From contig CAYHBW010000015.1 in the NCBI GenBank assembly GCA_964355085.1, positions 1 to 18,171 of the forward strand: DNA of 18,171 nt, in the 5' to 3' direction. Source of the stretch: REEB48 sp964355085. GTDB lineage: Bacteria; Patescibacteriota; Minisyncoccia; UBA6257; 02-FULL-45-10c. The notes under the pieces are model-generated. The model saw only the letters and a list, made by a program, of their open reading frames with translations. It searched no databases and was not told the origin of the DNA. The position numbers and the translations under genes were made by a program. This document shows, one piece after another, positions 1-7,500 of this stretch; the first letter of the stretch is position 1, and every line of letters begins with the position of its first letter.

Positions 1-669
1 CATACGATTGTCGCCGCGATAAACGAAGGCCGGCGCACGATGGAAAATATAAGAAAAGTCATGGTCTATCTACTCTCCTCGGTTCTCGACGAGCTCATAT
101 TGATAGGAGGATCGCTCCTTCTCGGTATCGCCATACCCCTCAATGCGATACAGATTCTCTGGGTGAATTTTTTCACCGACAGCTTCCCCGCCATCTCACT
201 CGCCTTCGAAGACGGGATAGACCATCTTTTCAAAAAACCCGGAAAAGATAAATTCCAACTGTTGGACGGCCAGATAAAATTCCTGGTCCTGGTCATCGGC
301 ATACCGACCAGCGCCCTGCTTTTCGGAATATATGTGGCGATGCTGAAACTGGGACTACCCGGAGAAATGGTCCGGACTTTCATTTTCGGAACCTTCGGAA
401 CCTATTCCCTATTTCTGGTTTTCGCCGTCCGCAGTCTCCAAAAAAGCATCTTCAGTTATAATCCCCTGACCAATCCCTATCTTATCGCCGGAAGCGGAGT
501 CGGACTTGTTTCCATGATCGCCGCAATTTACTTCCCTCCTCTTCAGAAACTTCTCGGCACAGTCGCATTGCCGGGGATCTGGCTGACGGGAATATTCGCA
601 GTAGGAATACTGAACATACTTGCGGTTGAACTCGGGAAATTCTTCCTGAACAGAAGGACTAAATCCTAG
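1..669 (+). CDS. P-type cation-transporting ATPase, C-terminal membrane part (5' truncated by window edge)
   Basis: The frame is open from base 1, so the gene starts outside the window; 222 residues are visible. The first residues (HTIVAAINEGRRTMENIRK, then VMVYLL) match the stretch leading from the phosphorylation/hinge domain into TM5 of Ca2+/H+-type P-type ATPases. This is followed by a typical cation ATPase C-terminal domain: ILWVNFFTDSFPAISLAFE resembles the TM6 motif LxxNLxTDxxPAxALA. About four further hydrophobic helices follow. The product should be an inner-membrane, ATP-driven cation pump (Ca2+ or Mg2+ class). The ion cannot be decided because the TM4 ligand motif and the DKTGT site lie outside the window. 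It ends with TAG and has no obvious terminator behind it. Family is confident, specificity is not. Confidence 0.85.
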   Translation, partial: HTIVAAINEGRRTMENIRKVMVYLLSSVLDELILIGGSLLLGIAIPLNAIQILWVNFFTDSFPAISLAFEDGIDHLFKKPGKDKFQLLDGQIKFLVLVIGIPTSALLFGIYVAMLKLGLPGEMVRTFIFGTFGTYSLFLVFAVRSLQKSIFSYNPLTNPYLIAGSGVGLVSMIAAIYFPPLQKLLGTVALPGIWLTGIFAVGILNILAVELGKFFLNRRTKS

Positions 670-676
670 CGCCGTA

Positions 677-685
677 TGCTACAAT
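677..685 (+). promoter_or_regulatory. Possible extended -10 promoter for the HtrA-type gene
   Basis: TGC followed by TACAAT (680-685) forms an extended -10 element. No convincing -35 hexamer sits 17 bases upstream. The predicted leader would be about 95 bases and would include the inverted repeat at 715-761. Confidence 0.35.
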
Positions 686-714
686 AAATTAAGTCTGCAA
701 AATCTAATCTTTAT

Positions 715-761
715 AAAGTCAAAAGTTGATTCTTAATTTACTTTTAGAACTTTATGACTTT
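715..761. repeat. AT-rich inverted repeat upstream of the HtrA-type gene
   Basis: AAAGTCAAAAGTT at 715-727 is the near-perfect reverse complement of AACTTTATGACTTT at 748-761 (one extra base), with a 20-base spacer. It lies in the 116-base gap between the ATPase and the protease gene and would form a long weak stem in the leader of the latter. It may be a dispersed intergenic element or a weak terminator; there is no clean T-run. Confidence 0.5.
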
Positions 762-785
762 CGACTTTAAAACTACCCATTATTC

Positions 786-1826
786 ATGGCTTCTCAACTT
801 GCGAAAACAATAAAAAAAGTGATGCCCTCGGTGGTCTCCATAATCATTTCCAAAAGTCTCGAGGAGATAGAGAGGGATATGCCGGTGGAAATGACGCCGC
901 TTATGCCTTTCGGCGTTCCTGAACTGAAGATACCGGATGAAAAAATAGATGCCCGTGGAATGGTTCAGGTAGGCGGAGGATCGGGATTCATTGCGGATCA
1001 GAACGGGATAATACTCACGAACAAGCATGTGATTTCCGATATGGGAGCCGAATATACGGTTCTGACGGATGACGGAAAGAAGTATCCGGCCAAAATCCTG
1101 GCCCGGGATCCGATCGACGACGTAGCCATACTGAAAATTGAAGCATCTGACCTTCCGACCGCCGTACTCGGCGACTCATCCGGGTTGGAACTTGGAGACG
1201 ACGTGCTCGCAATCGGCAATGCGCTTGGACTTTTCAAAAATACTGTTTCCAGAGGAATCGTCTCCGGACTCTCAAGATCGATTTCCGCAAAACCAGATCC
1301 GAAAGAACCGGTCCAGGAACTGCGCGGGCTGATTCAGACGGATGCCGCGATAAATCCCGGGAATTCAGGCGGACCGCTCATAAATCTCGAAGGAGAAGTC
1401 ATCGGCATAAACGCGGCGATAGTCTTCGGGGCGCAGAACGTCGGGTTCGCCATTCCGATAAATTCCGCGAAACGCGACCTGGACGATGTCAGAAAATTCG
1501 GGCGCGTCCGGCGTCCGCTTCTCGGCCTCCGGTACATAAACATTGATGAAAATCTCCAGCAAAAAATGAATCTTCCGGTCAATTACGGAGCGCTGGTCGC
1601 CGGGAAAGGACCGCATCATGAAGCCGTCATACCGAATACGCCGGCCTCCATCGCCGGACTTAAGGAAAAAGACATAGTCCTGGAATGCAACGGCGTGAAG
1701 ATCACGATGGAAAGGACCATCCAGGATTTTCTTGAGGATCTGAATGTCGGAGACGCGCTCATGCTGAAAATCATGCGGGGGGACAAAATGATGGATATGA
1801 AAGTAGAGCTTGCGGAAAGAAAATAG
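786..1826 (+). CDS. HtrA/Deg-type serine protease with one PDZ domain, no signal peptide
   Basis: This is a trypsin-like serine endopeptidase of the HtrA/DegP/DegQ family, which degrades misfolded proteins, normally in the cell envelope. The catalytic triad is visible: His81 in TNKHV, Asp112 in DPIDDVAIL and Ser194 in NPGNSGGPL. A C-terminal PDZ domain covers roughly residues 240-345. At 346 residues it has a protease domain and one PDZ. The N-terminus (MASQLAKTIKKVMPSVVSI) begins exactly where mature HtrA proteins begin. There is no hydrophobic anchor, and an in-frame TAA at 768-770 rules out a longer start. No Shine-Dalgarno sequence is evident. It is therefore cytoplasmic as written, or secreted by an unrecognised route. 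It is followed by a hairpin terminator. Confidence 0.93.
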   Translation: MASQLAKTIKKVMPSVVSIIISKSLEEIERDMPVEMTPLMPFGVPELKIPDEKIDARGMVQVGGGSGFIADQNGIILTNKHVISDMGAEYTVLTDDGKKYPAKILARDPIDDVAILKIEASDLPTAVLGDSSGLELGDDVLAIGNALGLFKNTVSRGIVSGLSRSISAKPDPKEPVQELRGLIQTDAAINPGNSGGPLINLEGEVIGINAAIVFGAQNVGFAIPINSAKRDLDDVRKFGRVRRPLLGLRYINIDENLQQKMNLPVNYGALVAGKGPHHEAVIPNTPASIAGLKEKDIVLECNGVKITMERTIQDFLEDLNVGDALMLKIMRGDKMMDMKVELAERK

Positions 1827-1849
1827 CGCCTGAAAGCGCTGTTTTTTTT
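1821..1849 (+). terminator. Rho-independent terminator after the HtrA-type gene
   Basis: AGCGC (1825-1829), a 6-base loop, GCGCT (1836-1840), then G and eight T. Flanking A and T bases can lengthen the stem. The stop codon TAG overlaps its left arm. Confidence 0.85.
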
Positions 1850-1885
1850 GCAAAATTATTCAGGCATGGCTTGGCCGCTCCCCTC

Positions 1886-1914
1886 TTTACAAATTCAAAA
1901 AAATATGTTATTAT
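1886..1914 (+). promoter_or_regulatory. Sigma70-type promoter for the small exported protein gene
   Basis: TTTACA (1886-1891), a 17-base spacer and TATTAT (1909-1914), with TGT directly before the -10 (extended -10). The predicted start near 1921 gives a leader of about 35 bases. The spacing is ideal and it lies just behind the previous terminator. Confidence 0.75.
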
Positions 1915-1939
1915 TATTTCCAGTAACTCAAATTCAAAT

Positions 1940-1959
1940 GAGGAGGTGATATGAGATGA
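1940..1959 (+). promoter_or_regulatory. Full-length Shine-Dalgarno plus a two-codon mini-ORF
   Basis: AGGAGGTGAT (1941-1950) is a complete 10-base complement of the usual 16S 3' end. Two ATGs follow. The first, at 1951, reads ATG AGA TGA, a two-codon ORF. Its stop overlaps the second ATG at 1956, which opens the 215-residue gene. The second start has the better spacing (9 bases from AGGAGG). Confidence 0.7.
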
Positions 1960-2603
1960 TCAAAGTGATTTTCTGCCTTCTCCTTAGCCAGTTTACTTCG
2001 GCTGCGGAGAATCGGAAGTACATCCAGGTAGGACAAAATCCGGTCAACCCAAGACTGGTGCTCAACGGGGAGAAAATCTTCCCGGTGAGGGAGGATACTT
2101 TACTGACGACTCTCGACAAAAACGGCCACAAGCACACCGGATGGCTTTCAGACGATTATCACTTCGTCGGGAAGCTGAAAAAGGGCCGGTGGGAAGCGGT
2201 ACGCATCTATGAATGCGGAAATCCGATAATCGAACCGCGCATCATCCTCCGGGAAAGAGGAATGTACGGGACGCGTTCGGATTGTCCGCTTAAAACGAGA
2301 GACTGGCTCGTCTGGACGGTCGGCCCCGGACTGATGGGATACGGCGGAGGAATCCGAGAAGGTCTCCCGATGGGAGTCGGGGGCGGGCTCATCGTGATTG
2401 ACCTCTTCGGCAGATCCGATAAGAAAAACCGGAAATGCCTGATGATCAAAAGAGGGCTGATCGGAATCGCCTCGGCCGGAATCGGCTGGCTTATCGGAGA
2501 CTCGATGTACAAACCGGAAAGGCCGAAGACCGGGCAATCCTCGCCCGGCACAAGCGGCGGACCCGGACCGGTACCTCCGAACGGCCTGGCGCTGCGCTTT
2601 TAG
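1956..2603 (+). CDS. Hypothetical exported or membrane protein
   Basis: I do not recognise this 215-residue protein. Residues 1-17 (MIKVIFCLLLSQFTSAA) look like a short signal peptide with an alanine-rich cleavage region. The middle part is polar, with two cysteines (in YECGN and RSDCPL) that could form a disulfide. Two glycine-rich hydrophobic stretches follow (around GPGLMGYGGG through VGGGLIVIDLF, and GLIGIASAGIGWLIG), so the protein may be membrane-associated. The tail is a Pro/Gly/Ser-rich disordered segment. The gene has its own strong promoter, an unusually complete ribosome binding site and two hairpins after it, so it is probably transcribed alone and well translated. Function unknown. 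Confidence 0.7.
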   Translation: MIKVIFCLLLSQFTSAAENRKYIQVGQNPVNPRLVLNGEKIFPVREDTLLTTLDKNGHKHTGWLSDDYHFVGKLKKGRWEAVRIYECGNPIIEPRIILRERGMYGTRSDCPLKTRDWLVWTVGPGLMGYGGGIREGLPMGVGGGLIVIDLFGRSDKKNRKCLMIKRGLIGIASAGIGWLIGDSMYKPERPKTGQSSPGTSGGPGPVPPNGLALRF

Positions 2604-2612
2604 CGCAACGCC
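2588..2612 (+). terminator. Imperfect hairpin across the stop codon
   Basis: GGCGCTGCGC pairs with GCGCAACGCC with one mismatch around a TTTTA loop that contains part of the TAG stop. There is no T-run after it. It may be a helper hairpin for the stronger one at 2620-2650. Confidence 0.4.
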
Positions 2613-2619
2613 TGGCAGC

Positions 2620-2657
2620 GGGCGAAGCAGTCTCCAAAACTGCTTCGCCCTATTCTT
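2620..2657 (+). terminator. Strong 12-bp hairpin after the hypothetical exported protein
   Basis: GGGCGAAGCAGT (2620-2631) pairs perfectly with ACTGCTTCGCCC (2639-2650) around a 7-base loop, followed by TATTCTT. The T-run is poor, so it could be an imperfect terminator or a 3'-end protecting hairpin. Confidence 0.65.
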
Positions 2658-2720
2658 AAGAAATCGACTTGTCGTCCTGAACTTAATTCAGGATCAAGAT
2701 GAATCGATTTCTTAAGAGTA
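2651..2720. repeat. Nested palindromic element
   Basis: The outer arms 2651-2670 and 2701-2720 are reverse complements at 17 of 20 positions, centred on CTTAAGAAATCGA. Inside them TCCTGAA (2675-2681) pairs with TTCAGGA (2687-2693) around CTTAA. The inner part resembles the widespread dispersed bacterial element of type CCTGAA...TTCAGG. It fills the whole space between a terminator and the next start codon at 2728, and would supply that gene's leader. Confidence 0.75.
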
Positions 2721-2727
2721 ATGCAAT

Positions 2728-4005
2728 ATGAAAATAAATTTCAATAAAAAATCTCTGGCAATATCCGGACTCATAATCAGCGCCGTTCTTTTCGCTTATT
2801 CGGATGCGGAAGCGGCGTCTTTCAATTACGGACCGCAGGATCCTCCGACTCTCCGGGTTTCCAATTATTCCGCGAACCCGGGATGCAATACCTGCTGGTC
2901 AGGAAGCGTTTCCGGAAAAACCGGGGACATCATCAGCTTCATGGTCTATTATCATAACACCGGGAACGACACCGCCGACAATACGACGCTCAAAGTCAAT
3001 CTGCCGGAAGGCAATTTCACCTCGACGACCGTTTCAGGAAGCGTGAACGCCCAGAACTCCTCCGGAGCGTCAGGCAGCGTCGGAATATATCTCTCTTCAA
3101 ACCAATCTCTTTCTTTCATTCCGAATTCTTTGAGATGGTATCCGAACCAATCCTCAAGCCCGCAAAACGCCCCGTTCGGACAAAGCGGATCGGAGATAAT
3201 CTCTTCGGGATTGAATATAGGAAATATAACCGGCGGATGGTCCAGTCAGGGCTATGCCGTATTCCAGGCCAAAATCAGCTCCAATCAGGAGTCGCTTCAG
3301 ATACCGTCCATAACTCCCTCCTACAGCCCGAATTATTACACCCCGAGCTACGTGCCTGTCTATGTTCCGTCTTACAATCCGGCTCCGACTTACACCCCTC
3401 CGGCCCCGACTCCCGCGCCGGTCTTGCAGACAAAACCGGTTGACGTGACGCCGAACCGCCCGCAAATATTCAAGCGCAGTGAAGAAAAAATAGAATTCGA
3501 ACTTTTTTTGGATGAGGAAAAAGCGCTGGTCGGAGACGAAGACGTGCTGTACGCCCGCTATTACAATGCCGGCGGATCTGAAGCGAGAAACGCAGTTCTT
3601 ATCATTTCCCTGCCGGATGGAGTGGAATTCCTGAAATTCACCGCTACTCCGGCGGTCATGCGCAAAGATAATCTTTTCGAATATAATATCGGAACGGTCA
3701 ATCCGGGCGAAGAAAAAGTCGTATCGCTGAATTTTCTCGTCGGAGCTCTTGTCGTCCCGGGAAACAACCTGCCGTTTGAAGGAACCCTCTCCTATACCGG
3801 ATCTAAAGGCGGACTGAAATCGATCCAGGATTCGATAAATCTGGAAATAACGACTTCAAACCAGCTTACCGCTTCCGCATATTCGATACTCGGACCGCTT
3901 CTTAATTCCTGGATCCGCCAACTCCTGATCGGCATCCTTATCGGACTTTCCATCCACCGCTATTTCTTTTCCGATAAAAAAAATGAGCCGCTGAAATTCA
4001 AATAA
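2728..4005 (+). CDS. Predicted surface protein with two DUF11-like domains and a C-terminal membrane anchor
   Basis: This 425-residue protein starts with a signal peptide (MKINFNKKSLAISGLIISAV, cleavage near ADAEAA-type residues 25-30). An N-terminal beta-rich domain (about 35-200) contains GDIISFMVYYHNTGNDTADN, typical of DUF11/conserved-repeat domains, and a CNTC pair (Cys53, Cys56). A Pro/Tyr/Ser/Thr-rich linker follows (about 198-235). A second DUF11-like domain (about 250-375) has LYARYYNAGGSEARNAVLII and LPDGVEF. A single transmembrane helix (about 396-413) is followed by a short lysine-rich tail, leaving the body outside the cell. Related proteins are common in Patescibacteria surface layers; the exact role is unknown. 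The Shine-Dalgarno is weak. A shared terminator follows. Confidence 0.8.
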   Translation: MKINFNKKSLAISGLIISAVLFAYSDAEAASFNYGPQDPPTLRVSNYSANPGCNTCWSGSVSGKTGDIISFMVYYHNTGNDTADNTTLKVNLPEGNFTSTTVSGSVNAQNSSGASGSVGIYLSSNQSLSFIPNSLRWYPNQSSSPQNAPFGQSGSEIISSGLNIGNITGGWSSQGYAVFQAKISSNQESLQIPSITPSYSPNYYTPSYVPVYVPSYNPAPTYTPPAPTPAPVLQTKPVDVTPNRPQIFKRSEEKIEFELFLDEEKALVGDEDVLYARYYNAGGSEARNAVLIISLPDGVEFLKFTATPAVMRKDNLFEYNIGTVNPGEEKVVSLNFLVGALVVPGNNLPFEGTLSYTGSKGGLKSIQDSINLEITTSNQLTASAYSILGPLLNSWIRQLLIGILIGLSIHRYFFSDKKNEPLKFK

Positions 4006-4027
4006 TCCGTATCGACGCGTCATGGAC

Positions 4028-4061
4028 AAAAAATCCCCGTAGATTCATGCGGGTATTTTTT
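4028..4061. terminator. Bidirectional terminator between convergent genes
   Basis: Six A (4028-4033), a stem TCCCCGTA against TGCGGGTA with one mismatch and a 6-base loop, then six T. The A-tract and T-tract serve both the + surface-protein gene and the - lamin-tail gene that ends at 4101. Confidence 0.8.
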
Positions 4062-4100
4062 ATGTATTTATTACGAATCGCTTCCGATCCGATGCGGAAA

Positions 4101-4922
4101 TCAATAGCGGTATTGCGAAACCAATCTTCCCGCATTGTCGTAAATCCTCACGATATCCCCTCTTTGATCGAAATATTTGAGATTATCCCCGACCCAGACC
4201 CAGATCTCACGGCTAAGAAAATCAGAATCCGACTGGTGCCTTGAAACACAGCTTTCGTAATTTACGGTATTCAGATATTCCTGACAGGAACGGTCATTGA
4301 AAGAAACAGAGGATGCTCTCGGCGTTTCGCAGGAAGAAAGCGAAGAGAGATAGCCCCTGCAGGCGTTGCTTAGATAATTAGTGTCTTCATAGGAAGGATT
4401 CGGACATCTCCGCTCGAGCGGAGGATTGAAGTTTCCTAGTTCGGAAAGATAGCCGATGCACTTGTTGATGCGGAAATTCCCGCGCGGACTGTATCCGGAA
4501 AACATCCGGACCTCATCCCCCGGCCTTATGACCAGTCTTTTCACGGATCCTCCAAACGTATATATTTCCTGCGCGCCTGTGATGGCGAATTCATTCTCGA
4601 GGGAACCTATCCTCCAGCCGGCGATATCGACTCCGGAAGCCGGGATATTCCAATCAGCCGAAAGAACGAGTTCTCCGTATCCATCGGATGTCTGCGGTCT
4701 TATATTTGAAACGGCTATCGGAACCGGAGACGATTCGATAACGGGATCATCCGTCCTGCCGTCATATTCAGGCAAAGATACGCTCGGGACATAGTCAATA
4801 GCCCTCAAACTCGGAAAACTGGAAATTCCTATTCCGGATATCTGATCGTAATTCGTACCGATATACAAAGCCACCGAAATGGCGGCGATCAGAAGCATCA
4901 GCCCTATGACTTGGTTTCCCAT
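4101..4922 (-). CDS. Lamin-tail-domain protein with N-terminal membrane anchor and a six-cysteine insertion
   Basis: This 273-residue protein has a single N-terminal helix (residues 5-22), so the rest is probably outside the cell. Residues 85-145 (DWNIPASGVDIAGWRIGS, RLVIRPGDEVRMFSG) and 241-273 (WVWVGDNLKYFDQRGDIVRI, then YDNAGRLVS) read as the two halves of an immunoglobulin-like lamin tail domain, ending in the usual GDxVxLYDxxGxLV-type strand. Between them lies an insertion of about 90 residues with six cysteines (155, 173, 188, 198, 213, 225), arranged as three units of form C-x-x-YL...C, suggesting three disulfides. Lamin-tail domains in bacteria are often found on extracellular or DNA-binding proteins; function here is unknown. 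A possible promoter lies within 35 bases of the start and no Shine-Dalgarno is visible. Confidence 0.75.
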   Translation of the reverse strand: MGNQVIGLMLLIAAISVALYIGTNYDQISGIGISSFPSLRAIDYVPSVSLPEYDGRTDDPVIESSPVPIAVSNIRPQTSDGYGELVLSADWNIPASGVDIAGWRIGSLENEFAITGAQEIYTFGGSVKRLVIRPGDEVRMFSGYSPRGNFRINKCIGYLSELGNFNPPLERRCPNPSYEDTNYLSNACRGYLSSLSSCETPRASSVSFNDRSCQEYLNTVNYESCVSRHQSDSDFLSREIWVWVGDNLKYFDQRGDIVRIYDNAGRLVSQYRY

Positions 4923-4930
4923 GACTTCAG

Positions 4931-4957
4931 TTTATATAACTAAAGGCATGCCCGCAA
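4931..4957 (-). promoter_or_regulatory. Possible promoter for the lamin-tail gene (near-leaderless)
   Basis: On the - strand TTGCGG (4957-4952) is followed after 15 bases by TATAAA (4936-4931), 8 bases before the ATG. The short spacer weakens the call. If correct, transcription would begin at or next to the start codon. Confidence 0.35.
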
Positions 4958-4987
4958 GGCAATCCTCACCGCCGAATCAATCCGTGT

Positions 4988-7388
4988 TTAAACCACTATA
5001 TTGATCAGTTTTCCCGGAACGAAAACGACTTTCGCCGGTTTNNNNNNNNNNCGCATGCTTCTCCGCGTCCTCCTGCGATATCTAAGCTGGAACGGTCAGC
5101 TTATCCCTAAGCTTTCCGTTGACTTGGATCAGCAGTTCAATTTCATCGTCGACCGTGAGTTTTTCATCAAAAGACGGCCAGGATTCATCATCCAGCAAAG
5201 TCTCATTGCCAAGCTGCTGCCAAAGCTCCTGGCTCAAATGCGGAGCGAACGGAGCCAGCATCTTCACGAATAACCGGCAATCAGCAACCGACAACTGGGT
5301 TCTGTTTTTTTCAATTTCATTCAAAAGGATCATCATCGCGCTGATGGCGGTATTGAGGCGGAAATTTTCAATATCAGACGTGACTTTCTTTACGGTCTTA
5401 TGAAGAAGCTTTTCTGCGGAAACCGGAAGACCCCCTGCCGGAGCATTTTTCTTTTTCCGCGCTTTCTTGGTTTCCAGAACAATATTATGGATTCTGGTCA
5501 GAAATCTGTATAGACCGATTATTCCGTCCGGCTGCCACGGCTTTGCGTCCTCCAATGGACCCATGAACATCTCATAAAGACGGAGAGAATCTGCTCCGAA
5601 CCTGGATATCATATCATCGGGATTTATGACGTTTCCGCGGGACTTAGACATCTTCTGCCCGTCCGGCCCGAGAATCAAACCCTGATTCATCAATTTCTGG
5701 AAAGGTTCTTTGGTGGAAACCGCTCCGAGATCAAAAAGGACTTTATGCCAGAAACGCGCATACAAAAGGTGAAGCACCGCGTGCTCGACTCCGCCGATAT
5801 ATATGTCCACCGGCATCCAATATTTTTCCTTGGCTTTATCGGCCGGCGCTTCCTTGTTTTTCGGATCAAGATAGCGAAGATAATACCAGCATGATCCCGC
5901 CCATTGCGGCATGGTATTCGTCTCCCTCTTTGCCGGAGACTTGCATTGCGGACAATCCACATTCACCCATTTTTTAATCCCGGCGAGCGGAGATTCCGCT
6001 TCTCCGGTAGGTTCGTATTTCCTGACCTTGGGTAATTCAACCGGAAGCTGATCTTCCGGAACAGGGACATTTCCGCACTGCGGACACTTGATGATTGGAA
6101 TCGGCTCTCCCCAATAGCGCTGACGGGAAAATACCCAGTCCCGCAGCTTGTAGTTGACTTTTTTCTTTCCTCCGACAAATTCCACGATGCGGTCTTTGGC
6201 GATATGATTCGGAAGATTATTATAATCTCCGGCGTTGATCATCACTCCGCCTCCCGTGAAAGCCGCCTGCAGATCAGGATTTTCCTTGCCGTCAGAAGTA
6301 ACAACCTGGACAATCGGAAGATTAAAAGCCTTTGCGTGAGCGAAATCCCTTTCGTCATGCGCGGGAACGGCCATGACCGCACCGGTGCCGTATCCTCCTA
6401 GCACATAATCGGAAATCCAGACCGGAATATCCTTTTTCGTGAACGGATTTATCACTGTGATTCCCCTCACCTCTACGCCGGTTTTTTCTCCGGCCTCCGC
6501 CTGACGCTCGAGATCGGACTTATGCCTGGTTTTATCTATATACTCATCCACCGCACTTTTATTGACGATACGCGCATTCAAAAGCGTTATCAGTTCATGC
6601 TCCGGAGCAAGCACGACATAAGTCGCGCCGGGAAGCGTATCGGCCCTGGTCGTGAAAACTTTCACTTTCAGATTCGAATCGCTGACATGGAATTCAATCT
6701 CCGCCCCTTCGGATTTTCCGATCCAATTTTTCTGCATTTCCTTTACTTTGTCCGGCCAGTCCAGTATCTCCAGATCTTCCAATAACCTGTCGGCGTAAGC
6801 CGTGATCTTCAAAACCCATTGCTTGAGATTTTTCCTCTCGACAAGGGTCTGGCAACGGTCGCAGCGGTCGCTGATCACCTCCTCATTTGCAAGAACTGTT
6901 TTGCAGGAAGGACACCAATTTACAGGCACATCGGCCTCATACGCCAATCCCAACTTGAAAAGCTGGAGAAAAATCCATTGGGTCCATCTGTAATAATCCG
7001 GATCGGTAGTATTCACTTCCCGCTGCCAGTCATAGCTGAATCCTATACTGCGGAGCTGTTTAGTGAAATTTTTAACGTTTTTCTTTACAACAATGCTCGG
7101 GTGGATCTTTTTCTTGATTGCGTAATTTTCAGCAGGCAAACCGAAGGCGTCCCACCCCATCGGATGAAGGACATTCATACCTTTCATGCGGTAGTACCGG
7201 CTTATGATGTCGGAGGCCGTGTAACCCTCGACGTGTCCGACATGCAAACCCTCCCCAGACGGATAAGGGAACATATCGAGCACGTAAAGCTTCTTCTCCC
7301 TGGCCTTGTCATCGGAGTGCCAGACCTTGAAATCATCTTTTGCCCAGATTTTTTGCCACTTTGATTCGATTTTTTTGAAATTATACAT
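4988..7388 (-). CDS. leuS: Leucyl-tRNA synthetase, interrupted by an in-frame TAG and an assembly gap
   Basis: Class I synthetase that charges tRNA-Leu in the cytoplasm. Visible features: HVGH (residues 49-52), KMSKS (579-583), the CP1 editing domain with FTTRADTLPGATY (245-257) and GTGAVMAVPAHDERD (334-348), and zinc-type pairs CPSC/CDRC (159-162, 176-179) and CPQC/CPQC (435-438, 479-482). The continuous frame stops after residue 768 at TAG (5084-5082), but translation beyond it in the same frame gives ISQEDAEKHA. After the N gap the - strand encodes KPAKVVFVPGKLINIVV and then TAA at 4990-4988, the canonical LeuRS C-terminus. Some 10-15 residues seem to be missing between, so the true gap is probably longer than 10 bases. 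The gene is most likely intact in the organism and the TAG an error at a contig edge, though a real nonsense mutation cannot be excluded. Start: ATG at 7388, no clear Shine-Dalgarno. Confidence 0.95.
5042..5051. other. Scaffold gap (10 N) inside leuS
   Basis: Ten N placed between two pieces that both encode the LeuRS C-terminus, in different frames relative to the fixed 10-base gap. The family alignment expects about 35-45 bases here. Confidence 0.95.
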
Positions 7389-7394
7389 TTGAGT

Positions 7395-7408
7395 AGTCGA
7401 AAGCGACT
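7395..7408. repeat. Small hairpin just upstream of leuS
   Basis: AGTCG, a 4-base loop and CGACT, ending 7 bases before the leuS ATG. It occupies the place where a ribosome binding site would be expected, and none is visible. Purpose unknown. Confidence 0.4.
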
Positions 7409-7446
7409 GACTTCATAAACTTTAAGGACTCTCTTAAAATAACAGC

Positions 7447-7470
7447 AAAACACCTCTGTTAGAAGGGTGT
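7447..7470 (-). terminator. Terminator after the TatD-type gene
   Basis: On the - strand ACACC, a 2-base bulge, TCT, loop AAC, AGA, GGTGT, followed by TTTT. It sits about 30 bases behind the TatD stop and separates it from leuS. Confidence 0.65.
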
Positions 7471-7500
7471 CTTGTGGACAACAATGACGCGGTATCGCGG

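Noticed and set aside
5082..5084. TAG recoded as a sense codon in this organism
   Set aside because: Several intact genes here end in TAG at the expected length (for example 667-669, 1824-1826, 2601-2603), and the codon lies next to a scaffold gap.
6819..7364. A 181-residue + strand ORF opposite leuS
   Set aside because: Antisense to the conserved LeuRS catalytic region.
7389..7500. T-box or leucine riboswitch in front of leuS
   Set aside because: The space holds a terminator of the upstream gene and a small hairpin, but no specifier loop or conserved T-box sequence, and too little length.
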